Shown piece by piece: positions 1 to 8,260 of a DNA stretch of 64,000 nucleotides. The number at the start of each line of letters is the position of its first letter. Positions within the stretch are counted from its first letter, which is position 1. This DNA comes from Pelobacter sp. (lineage in GTDB: Bacteria > Desulfobacterota > Desulfuromonadia > Geobacterales > Pseudopelobacteraceae). A program made the position numbers and the translations under genes. The notes below the pieces were generated by a model, which saw only the letters and a list, made by a program, of their open reading frames with translations, was not told the DNA's origin and ran no database searches. The stretch covers positions 97,396-161,395 of the forward strand of contig JAVBXN010000017.1 in assembly GCA_030824515.1 (NCBI GenBank), read 5' to 3'.

Positions 1-1254
1 GTTGCCCTCAAGGAGGAACTCTCCAACGAGTATATCCTGCAGATGGTGGCCGAGGGGAAGATCGTCATCCCCTGGAACCATAACCGCAAACCGTCCCGCA
101 TCGCTGGCATCGGCAAGGGGCTGTCCACCAAGATCAACGCCTCGATCGGCACCTCCTCCGATATCATCGACTATGCCGCCGAAGTGCGCAAAGCCCACGC
201 CGCCCAGGAATCGGGGGCCGACACGCTGATGGAACTTTCGGTGGGGGGCGACCTGGACCGGGTGCGGCGCGAGGTGATCGCCGCCGTGGATCTGCCGGTC
301 GGCAACGTGCCGCTCTACCAGGCCTTCTGCGAAGCGGCCCGAAAATACGGCGATCCCAACAAGCTGGACGAAGAAATGCTCTTTGACCTGATCGAAAAGC
401 AGTGCGCCGATGGCATGGCCTTCATGGCTGTGCACTGCGGCATCAACCTCTACACCATCGAGCGGTTGCGCAAGCAGGGTTACCGCTACGGCGGCCTGGT
501 CAGCAAGGGGGGCGTCAGCATGGTGGCCTGGATGCTGGCCAATAATCGCGAAAATCCGCTCTACGAGAAGTTCGACCGGGTGGTTTCGATCCTGAAGAAA
601 TACGACACGGTCCTGTCGCTGGGTAACGGCCTGCGGGCCGGGGCGATCCACGACAGCTCGGACCGGGCCCAGATCCAGGAGCTGCTGATCAACTGCGAAC
701 TGGCCGAACTGGGGCGCGACATGGGCTGCCAGATGCTGGTGGAAGGGCCGGGACACGTGCCGCTGGACGAGATCGAGGGCAACATCCAGCTCCAGAAGCG
801 CATGAGCGGCGGCGCGCCTTACTATATGCTGGGGCCGATCGCCACCGATGTGGCGCCCGGCTTCGACCATCTCACCGCAGCGATCGGCGCGGCCCAGTCC
901 AGTCGTTTTGGCGCCGACCTGATCTGCTATATCACCCCGGCCGAACACCTGGCGCTGCCCAACGAACAGGACGTGCGGGACGGCGTCAAGGCGGCCAAGG
1001 TGGCGGCCTATATCGGCGACATGAACAAGTATCCCGAAAAAGGTCGGCGGCGCGACAAGGAGATGTCCAAGGCCCGCCGCGACCTGGATTGGGAGAAGCA
1101 GTTCCAGCTGGCGCTCTACCCGGAGGATGCCCGGGCTATCCGCGCCAGCCGTACGCCGGAGGATGAGGCCACCTGCACCATGTGCGGCGATTTTTGCGCC
1201 TCGCGCGGAGCCGGCAAGCTGTTTGCCGGAGATCTGAGAGGAGACAAGATATAA
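1..1254 (+). CDS. bzaF: ThiC-family radical SAM enzyme, probably 5-hydroxybenzimidazole synthase BzaF (5' end outside window)
   Basis: The reading frame is open from base 1, so the N-terminus lies upstream. ThiC-family enzymes rearrange aminoimidazole ribotide: ThiC makes the thiamine pyrimidine, and the paralogue BzaF makes 5-hydroxybenzimidazole for the lower ligand of cobamides in anaerobes. The C-terminal cluster motif reads CTMCGDFC, that is CX2CX3C, one residue shorter than the CX2CX4C usual for ThiC. The next gene, 21 bases downstream, is an alpha-ribazole phosphatase (cobC), which attaches the same lower ligand. Motif and neighbour together favour BzaF over ThiC. A second copy acting as true ThiC would be expected elsewhere. 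The family is certain; the BzaF assignment is an inference from context. Confidence 0.68.
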   Translation, partial: VALKEELSNEYILQMVAEGKIVIPWNHNRKPSRIAGIGKGLSTKINASIGTSSDIIDYAAEVRKAHAAQESGADTLMELSVGGDLDRVRREVIAAVDLPVGNVPLYQAFCEAARKYGDPNKLDEEMLFDLIEKQCADGMAFMAVHCGINLYTIERLRKQGYRYGGLVSKGGVSMVAWMLANNRENPLYEKFDRVVSILKKYDTVLSLGNGLRAGAIHDSSDRAQIQELLINCELAELGRDMGCQMLVEGPGHVPLDEIEGNIQLQKRMSGGAPYYMLGPIATDVAPGFDHLTAAIGAAQSSRFGADLICYITPAEHLALPNEQDVRDGVKAAKVAAYIGDMNKYPEKGRRRDKEMSKARRDLDWEKQFQLALYPEDARAIRASRTPEDEATCTMCGDFCASRGAGKLFAGDLRGDKI

Positions 1255-1275
1255 ATCATGCTACGGAGAAGATCC

Positions 1276-1878
1276 ATGACGCCTCATACACGTATCTATC
1301 TGATTCGCCACGGCCAGGTGGCCGGTTTTGACCAGGCCCGCTACAACGGCCAGACCGATGTAGCCCTGACCGACCTGGGAGTGGAGCAGTATCACCTGAT
1401 GAAGGAACGCCTGGCCGAGACGAAAATCTCGGCCTGTTATAGCAGCGACCTGTCGCGCTGCGCCATCGGGGCCGAGATCATCTGCGGCCAGTTCGGCATC
1501 GAACCGGTCAAGCGCAGTGAACTGCGCGAGTTGAACGTCGGGGTCTGGGAAGGGATGACCTGGCAGGAAATCCAGTCCAGATGGCCGGAGCAGTGGCAGG
1601 CACGGTTGGCCGACCTGGTCAACTACCGGATACCACAGGGGGAGAACCCTTTGGACGTGGAGGCGCGGCTGATGCCGGTGATCGGGGAAATCGTTGCTCG
1701 CCACTCCGGACAGGAGATACTGGTGGTGGGGCATGGCGGGGTCAACCGCATCGTGCTGTTAAACGCGATCGGTGCGCCGTTGGCGGCGATGTTCAATATC
1801 GAACAGAGCTACGGCTGTCTCAATATCATCGATTATTACGCCGATGGCCGGGCCACGGTTAAGCTGCTGAACGGGTGA
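1276..1878 (+). CDS. cobC: Alpha-ribazole phosphatase / histidine phosphatase CobC
   Basis: 200-residue histidine phosphatase (phosphoglycerate mutase-like). The N-terminal signature LIRHGQ holds the phosphate-accepting histidine, and a second catalytic histidine lies in VVGHGG near residue 155. CobC removes the 5'-phosphate from alpha-ribazole phosphate (or adenosylcobalamin phosphate) late in cobamide assembly. The in-frame ATG at 1258 is less likely, because GGAG sits 7 bases before the ATG at 1276. The BzaF-like gene directly upstream supports a cobamide role over a general phosphoglycerate mutase. Confidence 0.8.
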   Translation: MTPHTRIYLIRHGQVAGFDQARYNGQTDVALTDLGVEQYHLMKERLAETKISACYSSDLSRCAIGAEIICGQFGIEPVKRSELRELNVGVWEGMTWQEIQSRWPEQWQARLADLVNYRIPQGENPLDVEARLMPVIGEIVARHSGQEILVVGHGGVNRIVLLNAIGAPLAAMFNIEQSYGCLNIIDYYADGRATVKLLNG

Positions 1879-1975
1879 CGATGTTTCCGCCCGTTCATGA
1901 AAAAATATCTGCCATCTGGTATTTGCAGACGGATTGAGTTAATATGTCCCTCTTTCTAATTCATGCAGATAGCTG

Positions 1976-1991
1976 TTGACTGTACAGTCAA
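1976..1991. promoter_or_regulatory. 16-base perfect palindrome, candidate operator
   Basis: TTGACTGTACAGTCAA reads the same on both strands. It lies in the gap between cobC and the PilZ-like gene and ends 26 bases before the likely ATG at 2018. A dimeric regulator site is the natural reading; no regulator can be named. Confidence 0.45.
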
Positions 1992-2017
1992 GTCAACGTT
2001 CCAACACGGACCCTGAA

Positions 2018-2806
2018 ATGTCCCATCAACCTCAAATAAGTGATTACAGCCGCTACTTCGGATTGAAACAGAAGGTCTGTATGGTCAATATGTCGGCGGA
2101 ACGCGACAGCGAGATCTACGAGTCTTTTAGCGGTGTCGTTGTCTCAAGTGACATGGATTCACTCGAGTTGATGGTCGTCTACGGAGGATGCGGTACGCAT
2201 GATGACGAGGTCGGGAAGGCAACCTACAAACTGACCACCGAGGCCTTGGGGAGCGGAATCCAGGTGCTGGCCGATCTGACCGGCATCACCGGCGGCAATA
2301 CTCTGCAATTCCGCATGCACGGCGCATTGGAGATGTTCCAGCGCCGGAGTGTCCCGCGTGTCGAGCTCTCCTCAAGAATATTCCAGCGTTGCGGAAATTT
2401 CCCGCTTTCTTCGTTCAAAAAGGAGTGGAAGCGGGTCATGGCCCACATGGGCAGCAGTGGCCTGCCGCCGGGACTGGCCCTGCAGGAAACCATAGTCAGC
2501 CTCAGCGCCGGCGGAATCGGGCTCACGGTTGCCGCGTCCAATCGGCCGACGCCGCTGTCGATGTTTTTTGTTGCACCGGATGAAGGGCTGCCGATTTGTG
2601 CGCTGGCTGAGACAGTCTGGGAAGACCGTCAGCCCGAGGTGCTGCGTTGTGGATTCCGCTTCATTCAGATTCTCAAGTCGGACCAGGAACGCATCAACCG
2701 CCTGGTTGCCGAGTCGCTGCAGAAAAATGGCGGCAGTCACCTGGACTACAAGCGCGATTGGGTGCTGGTGGACAAGATGGTCGCCGACGTTCGCAAACCG
2801 GGTTAA
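2018..2806 (+). CDS. PilZ-domain-like protein (degenerate c-di-GMP motif)
   Basis: 262 residues, no signal peptide. The layout resembles YcgR-type proteins: an N-terminal barrel-like segment, then a PilZ-like domain. A RXXXR element (RSVPR) is near residue 110. The second PilZ signature, normally D/N-X-S-X-X-G, is present as SLSAGG, so the acidic or amide position is Ser. Binding of cyclic di-GMP is therefore uncertain. An in-frame TTG at 1976 is possible, but it falls inside the 16-base palindrome and has no ribosome-binding site. ATG 2018 has only a weak one (ACGGACC). The target pathway is unknown. Confidence 0.6.
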   Translation: MSHQPQISDYSRYFGLKQKVCMVNMSAERDSEIYESFSGVVVSSDMDSLELMVVYGGCGTHDDEVGKATYKLTTEALGSGIQVLADLTGITGGNTLQFRMHGALEMFQRRSVPRVELSSRIFQRCGNFPLSSFKKEWKRVMAHMGSSGLPPGLALQETIVSLSAGGIGLTVAASNRPTPLSMFFVAPDEGLPICALAETVWEDRQPEVLRCGFRFIQILKSDQERINRLVAESLQKNGGSHLDYKRDWVLVDKMVADVRKPG

Positions 2807-2950
2807 ACGCTGTCCGAACAGTGCCAGCGTCATACAGCTCCGCGGAACGCGGAACATGAATCATAAATAACTTTTTTGCCCGAAAACAACCGGCTTGTGC
2901 TAATAATTCCAGCCGTGGATAGCCATCGAGAAAAGACAAGGAGATTGCCG

Positions 2951-4378
2951 ATGATTGACAACATGCGGGAAATCAAGCGGACCAGGATCGTGGCCACATG
3001 GGGGCCGTCGTGCGCAATGCCCGGAATGGCTGAAAAGCTGATCGCGGCAGGTGTTGATCTTTTCAGGCTCAATTTTTCCCATGGCACCCATGACGAGAAA
3101 CTTACCGCTCTGCAAGCGATCAGAAATGCCGCGGTTTCGTGCAATGTGCCGGTCGGGGTGATTGCCGACCTGCAGGGTCCGAAGATCCGCGCCGGTATGC
3201 TGATCAACGGGGCCATGCAACTGATGGACGGAGCCGAGGTCGGGATTGAGGTCGGTGAAAGCCAGGTCAATCCCGGCATCATCCCGACGATTTACGAGGG
3301 GTTGGTGCGCGATGTGCAACCGGGATCGAGAATTCTGCTGGATGACGGTCGCATGGAATTGCGGGTACTCGATGCGTCCGGGGACAAGGTGCGCTGTCTG
3401 GTGGTCAAGGGTGGCTTGCTCAAGGACAAGAAGGGGATCAACCTCCCCCAGGTCAATGTGTCCGCTCCGTCGCTGACCGAAAAAGATCTGGAGGATCTCC
3501 GCTTCTGCGTCGGCGCCGGTGTTGACTGGGTTGCGCTTTCCTTCGTCCGCACCAGCGGCGATATCATGAATATCAAAATTGAACTGGCCCGGCTGAACAG
3601 CGAGATTCCGGTGATTGCCAAGATCGAGAAACCGGAGGCGGTGGAAAACCTGGACGACATAATCGCCGTTGCCGATGCGCTGATGGTGGCGCGGGGGGAT
3701 CTGGGGGTGGAAATGGAGCCGGAACAGCTGCCCCTGATTCAGAAGAGGATGATCAGAGCCTGTAACCAGGCCGGCAAGCCGGTGATTACCGCGACCCAGA
3801 TGCTGGAGTCCATGACCGATAATTGCCGGCCGACGAGGGCCGAAGCCTCCGACGTTGCCAACGCGATCCTGGACGGGACCGATGCGGTGATGCTTTCGGG
3901 CGAGACCGCGGTCGGGTGCTATCCGTTGGAAACGGTTTCGACCATGGCCAAGATAGCCATGACCATCGAACGTTCCACAGTGCACAACTCGCATCACCTC
4001 AACCCGGAGGGGGGCGAAATCGATATAGCCATTGCCAGGGCTTCCGCCGAAGCGGCCGAGTCCCTTGGCGCAAAGGCGATCGTGGCCATGACCGAAAGCG
4101 GCCATACCGCCGCGCTGATGTCCGGCTGCCGTCCGGTCGCCCCGATCATTGCCATAACGCCAGATGAGGGTGTCCGCCGAAAATTGTCACTCTATTGGGG
4201 GATCAATTCCCTGCTGATGCAGATGCAGAGCAATACCGACGAGATGGTGGCCGAGGCCGGCCGGCTGCTTCTGGCAAACGGTTTTCACCTCGGTGACATG
4301 GTGGTTATGACCATGGGCGCGCCGGTTGCCGCACGCAACACCACCAACCAGATTCGCGTCTTCAGGCTTGGAGAATAA
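2951..4378 (+). CDS. pyk: Pyruvate kinase
   Basis: 475 residues, the usual size for bacterial pyruvate kinase, converting phosphoenolpyruvate and ADP to pyruvate and ATP. Visible motifs are NFSHG (residues 41-45), the GPKIRAG segment, the active-site block IAKIEKPEAVEN, ARGDLGVE (metal and phosphate binding) and TATQMLESM. The C-terminal allosteric domain is complete. ATG 2951 was chosen over the longer 2876 frame because AAGGAG lies 7 bases before it and the protein then begins at the family start. The HNH gene follows after one base. Confidence 0.95.
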   Translation: MIDNMREIKRTRIVATWGPSCAMPGMAEKLIAAGVDLFRLNFSHGTHDEKLTALQAIRNAAVSCNVPVGVIADLQGPKIRAGMLINGAMQLMDGAEVGIEVGESQVNPGIIPTIYEGLVRDVQPGSRILLDDGRMELRVLDASGDKVRCLVVKGGLLKDKKGINLPQVNVSAPSLTEKDLEDLRFCVGAGVDWVALSFVRTSGDIMNIKIELARLNSEIPVIAKIEKPEAVENLDDIIAVADALMVARGDLGVEMEPEQLPLIQKRMIRACNQAGKPVITATQMLESMTDNCRPTRAEASDVANAILDGTDAVMLSGETAVGCYPLETVSTMAKIAMTIERSTVHNSHHLNPEGGEIDIAIARASAEAAESLGAKAIVAMTESGHTAALMSGCRPVAPIIAITPDEGVRRKLSLYWGINSLLMQMQSNTDEMVAEAGRLLLANGFHLGDMVVMTMGAPVAARNTTNQIRVFRLGE

Positions 4379-4379
4379 G

Positions 4380-4694
4380 ATGAGATCACGAGGTCCGCGA
4401 ACAGTTGCCCTTCCCAGTCCGGACGCAGCAGCAGCCCTGGTAAAGAAGATGCGCGGCGAGGCTGAGGGCAACAGCAACTATCGCAGCAAATCCCTGAAAA
4501 TCCACGGCCCGGTCTGCGCCAAGTGCGGCCGGGAATTCGATGCCGCCAGCCTTAACCTGCTCACCGTCCACCACAAGGATGGCAACCACCACAACAATCC
4601 CCCCGACGGCTCCAACTGGGAAAACCTGTGCGTGCATTGTCACGACGATGAACATTCGCGGGGCGTGCTGGGGGAGTATCTTTCGGGAGGATAG
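4380..4694 (+). CDS. YajD-like HNH nuclease
   Basis: 104-residue HNH protein. A CXXC zinc knuckle (CAKC), the core LTVHHKDGNHHNN and the closing NLCVHCHDDEH form the beta-beta-alpha metal fold of YajD-type HNH proteins. The second histidine of VHH is the expected general base and the final CHDDEH supplies metal ligands. The ATG starts one base after the pyk stop, so the two are probably cotranscribed. Its substrate is unknown; such small HNH proteins are widespread and mostly uncharacterised. Confidence 0.85.
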   Translation: MRSRGPRTVALPSPDAAAALVKKMRGEAEGNSNYRSKSLKIHGPVCAKCGREFDAASLNLLTVHHKDGNHHNNPPDGSNWENLCVHCHDDEHSRGVLGEYLSGG

Positions 4695-4698
4695 GGCT

Positions 4699-5454
4699 CT
4701 ATTTGAAGTTCTGGTAGATCAACCGCGCCACCAGCGCCAGCACCATCGTGATGAAGACCGGTCTGATGAAGGCGGTGCCGCGTTTGATGACCAGCCTTGA
4801 TCCTACCCTGGCCCCCAGAAACTGTCCGACCCCCATTACAATCCCTTCCGTGAAGCGTACCTGCCCGACCGACAGAAAGAATATCAACGCCACGAAGTTG
4901 CTGGTGAAGTTCATGACCTTTGTCGTGGCCGTGGCCCGCAGCATCGAGCAGCCTAGCAGCATCATCAGCGCCATGGTCCAGAACGAGCCGGTGCCCGGCC
5001 CAAAGAAACCGTCATAAAAGCCGATCGCCAGTCCGAAAAGCAGGTAAAACGGCCCGCTTTTCATGCGGGCGTGGCAGTCTTCAGCGCCCAGGCTGGGCGA
5101 GAGCAGCGTGTAGATTGCGATCGCCGCCAGAAGCCAGGGGATCAGCTGCTTGAGAAGAGTCGCATCCAGCAGCTGCACCGTGCCGACCCCCAGCGCCGCG
5201 CCGATTGTCGTCCAGAGGATGCCGCTCCGGCAGTCGCTCAATTTGACGGTCCCGGCCCGGACAAAGTGCAGCATGGCGCTGCCCGAACCAAAGGAGGCCT
5301 GGAGTTTGTTGGTTCCCAGCGCCACCTGGGGCGGCAGCCCGATCCCAATCAGCACAGGCACCGTTATCAGGCCGCCGCCACCGGCAATCGAGTCGATCAG
5401 CCCGGCCACAAAGGCGGTTGCGAACAGCAACGCTAGCAGTAATTCGGCCGGCAT
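4699..5454 (-). CDS. TauE/SafE (TSUP) family membrane transporter
   Basis: 251-residue polytopic protein of the sulfite exporter TauE/SafE family, with about eight hydrophobic segments. It shows the N-terminal family block GLIDSIAGGGGLITVPVLIGIG, repeated in weaker form after mid-protein (GFYDGFFGPGTGSF), which fits the internal duplication of this family. Members export sulfite, sulfoacetate or related organosulfur anions; the substrate here cannot be read from sequence. It converges tail to tail with the HNH gene, only 4 bases apart, and no terminator is visible between them. Confidence 0.88.
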   Translation of the reverse strand: MPAELLLALLFATAFVAGLIDSIAGGGGLITVPVLIGIGLPPQVALGTNKLQASFGSGSAMLHFVRAGTVKLSDCRSGILWTTIGAALGVGTVQLLDATLLKQLIPWLLAAIAIYTLLSPSLGAEDCHARMKSGPFYLLFGLAIGFYDGFFGPGTGSFWTMALMMLLGCSMLRATATTKVMNFTSNFVALIFFLSVGQVRFTEGIVMGVGQFLGARVGSRLVIKRGTAFIRPVFITMVLALVARLIYQNFK

Positions 5455-5545
5455 TCCGCTCAGACCTCTTTGCGTCTGGCAGTGGCGAAGGCGCGTGCGG
5501 GAGGAGTGTCTGGGGAACTAATGTTCAGGGGGATAGAGGCATGTT

Positions 5546-6310
5546 TCATTTCTTGTCCGGCCAGTAGCTGCCGCCGGTCAATGTGGCCGTGATGCTGCCG
5601 ATCCTGACCTTTGATTTCATCTGCACCGGAATGCGGCGGTCGTCATCGGTGAGCCAGATGAACATGTCGCCGGTGCGGGCAAAGATTCCTTCGAACTTCA
5701 GCACCGGCTTGATCACGACCGTCTTGAACCTGCCCAGCGGGGTCACCAGTTCTTCACGCCGCAATACCTGGACTTCGGTGTTCCAGAGTTTCTTGCAGTC
5801 GAAAATCTCGATGTAATGGGATGTGCCGACCTGAAGCGGGATGGAGCGGAAGTAGAAAAAGCTGGAAAGTGTGTCGTAGGTTTTGTCGGTGATTTTAGCG
5901 GTGGTTTCGCTCTTCTTTAGAAAATCCTTGGTGGTGACTTCCTGGCTCTTGCGGTCAAATGTCGCCTCTTTCTGGAAACGGGTCCATCCCTCCCTGATTC
6001 TTTCGCGATACAGGCGCGGAACACCGATGTGGTGGGGCGGGGCGCCGGAAACCAGGATCGACTCGATGCGGTCGTCCACCGGGAAAAAAAACTTGAGCCA
6101 GTCGGCCGACTTGGCCGTGGATACGATCAGGATCTCATCGCCGACCTGCTTGACCTCCTGCACCGCGCGGCCGGCCGGAATGCCGCTGTAGGATATCTCG
6201 AACTCCAGCCGCTCCGGGATCGGGAATGCGTTTACAAGGGCCGGCAAAAAAAACAGCATGAAAGCAGAGGTCAGGAAAACGGCTATACCAAAAGGATTTC
6301 TTTCTGTCAT
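5546..6310 (-). CDS. DUF3108 domain periplasmic protein
   Basis: 254 residues. A hydrophobic N-terminal signal segment (about residues 8-28) precedes a DUF3108-type fold. The characteristic sequence runs from LEFEISYSGIPAG through the RFKTVVIKP and DDDRRIPVQM strands near the C-terminus. The family is common in Geobacter envelopes and has no established reaction. The gene is upstream of the TauE-like gene on the same strand with a gap of about 90 bases. Confidence 0.75.
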   Translation of the reverse strand: MTERNPFGIAVFLTSAFMLFFLPALVNAFPIPERLEFEISYSGIPAGRAVQEVKQVGDEILIVSTAKSADWLKFFFPVDDRIESILVSGAPPHHIGVPRLYRERIREGWTRFQKEATFDRKSQEVTTKDFLKKSETTAKITDKTYDTLSSFFYFRSIPLQVGTSHYIEIFDCKKLWNTEVQVLRREELVTPLGRFKTVVIKPVLKFEGIFARTGDMFIWLTDDDRRIPVQMKSKVRIGSITATLTGGSYWPDKK

Positions 6311-6343
6311 TCCTGACCCCTGTATTCTGTTCGCTGTCTTCCT

Positions 6344-6718
6344 CTACGCCTGTCCGCCGCTCTGGGTCTCTTCAAAGGCGGCGCGGGCTTTCTGCATCTC
6401 TTCAATCTCGCGCAGCTTGTCTCCCATCCAGGCGTGGAACACCTTGGCGTTCTCGTAGCTCATGACAACGCCGGTATCGATGAAACGCACCATGCTGTTG
6501 GCAAGATCCTTCGGTTCAACCGCGATTTCGCGGCCGATGGCCCCTTCGGTGGTGATCTCGTGGGTGATCGCATCCGGTAACGGCTGGCGCTCCAGGTAGA
6601 AGTTGATCACCATCTCGCCGCGCGGAGAAAAACCGCCCTGGGCGCCGTTGACGTAGGACGGGTTGTAGCCGTAGTTGAAGACATACTTGAAGGTCAGTTC
6701 AGGTTTCCTGTTGCTCAT
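6344..6718 (-). CDS. Conserved hypothetical protein, possibly DUF3467-like
   Basis: 124 residues, soluble. The start was moved from 6757 to ATG 6718 because AAAGGAG lies 7 bases upstream of it. A beta-rich N-terminal half (residues 5-45) precedes a segment with VVMSYENAKVFHAWMGDKLREIEEM, which resembles the helical C-terminal part of DUF3467 proteins. This similarity is by eye only. It may be cotranscribed with the DUF3108 gene 33 bases downstream. No function can be given. Confidence 0.6.
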   Translation of the reverse strand: MSNRKPELTFKYVFNYGYNPSYVNGAQGGFSPRGEMVINFYLERQPLPDAITHEITTEGAIGREIAVEPKDLANSMVRFIDTGVVMSYENAKVFHAWMGDKLREIEEMQKARAAFEETQSGGQA

Positions 6719-6883
6719 GATCATGCTCCTTTGACATAAAAAATCGGCGGAATACAAACGCCGGTAAGAATCTACCGTTTACCTATCACAACCGGGTGCC
6801 GTAGGAAAAGAACTTCTTGCATTTGATGCCGGAGATGATTTATAAAAGACAAAGTCGATCTTATTTGATGGGGGATCTTTGCA

Positions 6884-7645
6884 ATGAATAAAACGTGGAT
6901 CAGTTTCAGTGTCTTATTTGTCGTATTACTCTGTGCCAGCCTTGTTTTCGCCGATGAATCGTTGCCAAAAGTTGTTTTCGACCAGGGTCACAATCAGCAG
7001 TTCCTGATCGGTGAAAAGGGTGAGCTGCAGCTTTCAAATCTGGCGGATATCATTCGCGGCAAAGGGGGCGAAGTTGTCGCGACCAGAGAGGCGTTGAGCG
7101 ATAATACGCTCCTGGATGCGGCCGCCCTGGTGATTTCGGGCCCGTTCGCCCAGTTGCAGGCCGAAGAGGTTGAGGCGGTGGCACGTTTTGTCGAACGGGG
7201 CGGGCATCTGGCGGTGATGCTGCATATCGGTCCGCCGTTGGCCGGACTGTTGGAACGGCTGGATATAGACCATTCCAACGCGGTCCTGCACGAACGTTCA
7301 AACGTGATCGACAAGGACATCAATTTCCGTGTCGTGGAACTGACGCCCCATCAGCTGTTTTCAGGAGTCGACAGTTTCTCGGTCTACGGCGGCTGGGCTC
7401 TCAAGGCCGGAAAGGAGGGAGCTGCGATCGCACTTACCTCGGCCGGTTCCTGGGTCGATCTGGACGGCAACAGGATACTCACAAAGGGCGATGCGCTGGG
7501 ACCGTTCGAAATCGTCATCGCCGGTTCCCTGGGTGCCGGAAGCTTTGTGGTTTTCGGCGACGACGCCATATTCCAGAATCGCTACCTTGATCAGGACAAC
7601 GGCAAGCTGGCTGCAAATCTGGCCGAGCGCCTGATCGGACGTTAG
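6884..7645 (+). CDS. Secreted DUF4350-like protein
   Basis: 253 residues with a clear signal peptide ending near VFADES. The body resembles DUF4350/GldG-type domains: VVFDQGHNQQF, a Rossmann-like VISGPFAQL, then VARFVERGGHLAVMLH, and finally GSFVVFGDDAIFQN. These proteins often sit beside ABC or gliding-type systems, but none is next to this one. No catalytic motif was found. The helix-hairpin-helix gene follows but has its own promoter. Confidence 0.6.
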   Translation: MNKTWISFSVLFVVLLCASLVFADESLPKVVFDQGHNQQFLIGEKGELQLSNLADIIRGKGGEVVATREALSDNTLLDAAALVISGPFAQLQAEEVEAVARFVERGGHLAVMLHIGPPLAGLLERLDIDHSNAVLHERSNVIDKDINFRVVELTPHQLFSGVDSFSVYGGWALKAGKEGAAIALTSAGSWVDLDGNRILTKGDALGPFEIVIAGSLGAGSFVVFGDDAIFQNRYLDQDNGKLAANLAERLIGR

Positions 7646-7654
7646 CCAACACGG

Positions 7655-7684
7655 TTGACATTTGTACGCCTGGATTGATATTAA
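7655..7684 (+). promoter_or_regulatory. Sigma-70-type promoter of the helix-hairpin-helix gene
   Basis: TTGACA at 7655-7660 and TATTAA at 7679-7684 are 18 bases apart, about 30 bases before the ATG at 7714, which has GAGGAGAGG as ribosome-binding site. Confidence 0.6.
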
Positions 7685-7713
7685 ACGGTAACCAACAAAA
7701 GAGGAGAGGTACA

Positions 7714-8115
7714 ATGAAAAACTTTTTCGCAAAAATCGTGATGGTCGCCGCGACCCTGATGCTGTCCGCAGGTCTTGCCTCTGCAGCCGATGTCAAGGTG
7801 ACCGCCCCCGATGCAGCCGGAGCTGCCAGGAACGCAGTGGCCGACACAAAAGCCGGCGCCAAGACAGCCGCTACCGATGCAAAGAATACCGCAGCTGGAG
7901 CCAAGGCAGCTGCCAAGGCCAAGCTTGTGGACATCAACACCGCCACCGATGCCGAACTGAAATCGGTTGCCGGAATCGGCGACGCCTATGCCGCCAAGAT
8001 CATCGCCGGCCGCCCCTATGCCAACAAGGCCCAGCTCAAGTCGCGCAAGATCCTGCCCGGCCCGGTCTACGAACAGGTCAAGGATTTGATCATCGCCAAG
8101 CAGGCAAAGAAATAA
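7714..8115 (+). CDS. Periplasmic ComEA-like helix-hairpin-helix protein
   Basis: 133 residues. A signal peptide ends at ASAAD, followed by an Ala/Lys-rich stretch of about 45 residues reminiscent of histone H1-like tails. A single ComEA-type helix-hairpin-helix domain follows (DINTATDAELKSVAGIGDAYAAKI). ComEA proteins bind double-stranded DNA in the periplasm during transformation. The basic spacer could add non-specific DNA binding. No other competence gene is near. A strong terminator follows, so this is a single-gene transcript. Confidence 0.8.
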   Translation: MKNFFAKIVMVAATLMLSAGLASAADVKVTAPDAAGAARNAVADTKAGAKTAATDAKNTAAGAKAAAKAKLVDINTATDAELKSVAGIGDAYAAKIIAGRPYANKAQLKSRKILPGPVYEQVKDLIIAKQAKK

Positions 8116-8143
8116 GTTTGCAGCTCCGCTTAACGGTTCTGCC

Positions 8144-8175
8144 GCGGGGTATCCGGTTCGGATACCCCGCTTTTT
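8144..8175 (+). terminator. Intrinsic terminator after the helix-hairpin-helix gene
   Basis: Perfect 11-base stem GCGGGGTATCC / GGATACCCCGC with a 5-base loop, followed by five T. Confidence 0.9.
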
Positions 8176-8199
8176 GTTGGATGGCTTGCCGTCTAAATC

Positions 8200-8229
8200 T
8201 TGACTTTCCGGCAGGATACCTGCTACCCT
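8200..8229 (+). promoter_or_regulatory. Candidate promoter of the hpnJ operon
   Basis: TTGACT at 8200-8205 and TACCCT at 8224-8229 are 18 bases apart, 32 bases before the hpnJ ATG. The -10 box is poor. Confidence 0.4.
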
Positions 8230-8260
8230 GTTTCCTTTTTTACGTAGATAAGGAGTAGTA

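Noticed and set aside
2900..4105. 401-residue open frame antisense to pyruvate kinase
   Set aside because: High-GC antisense shadow: no ribosome-binding site, His/Arg/Gly-rich product, fully covered by pyk.
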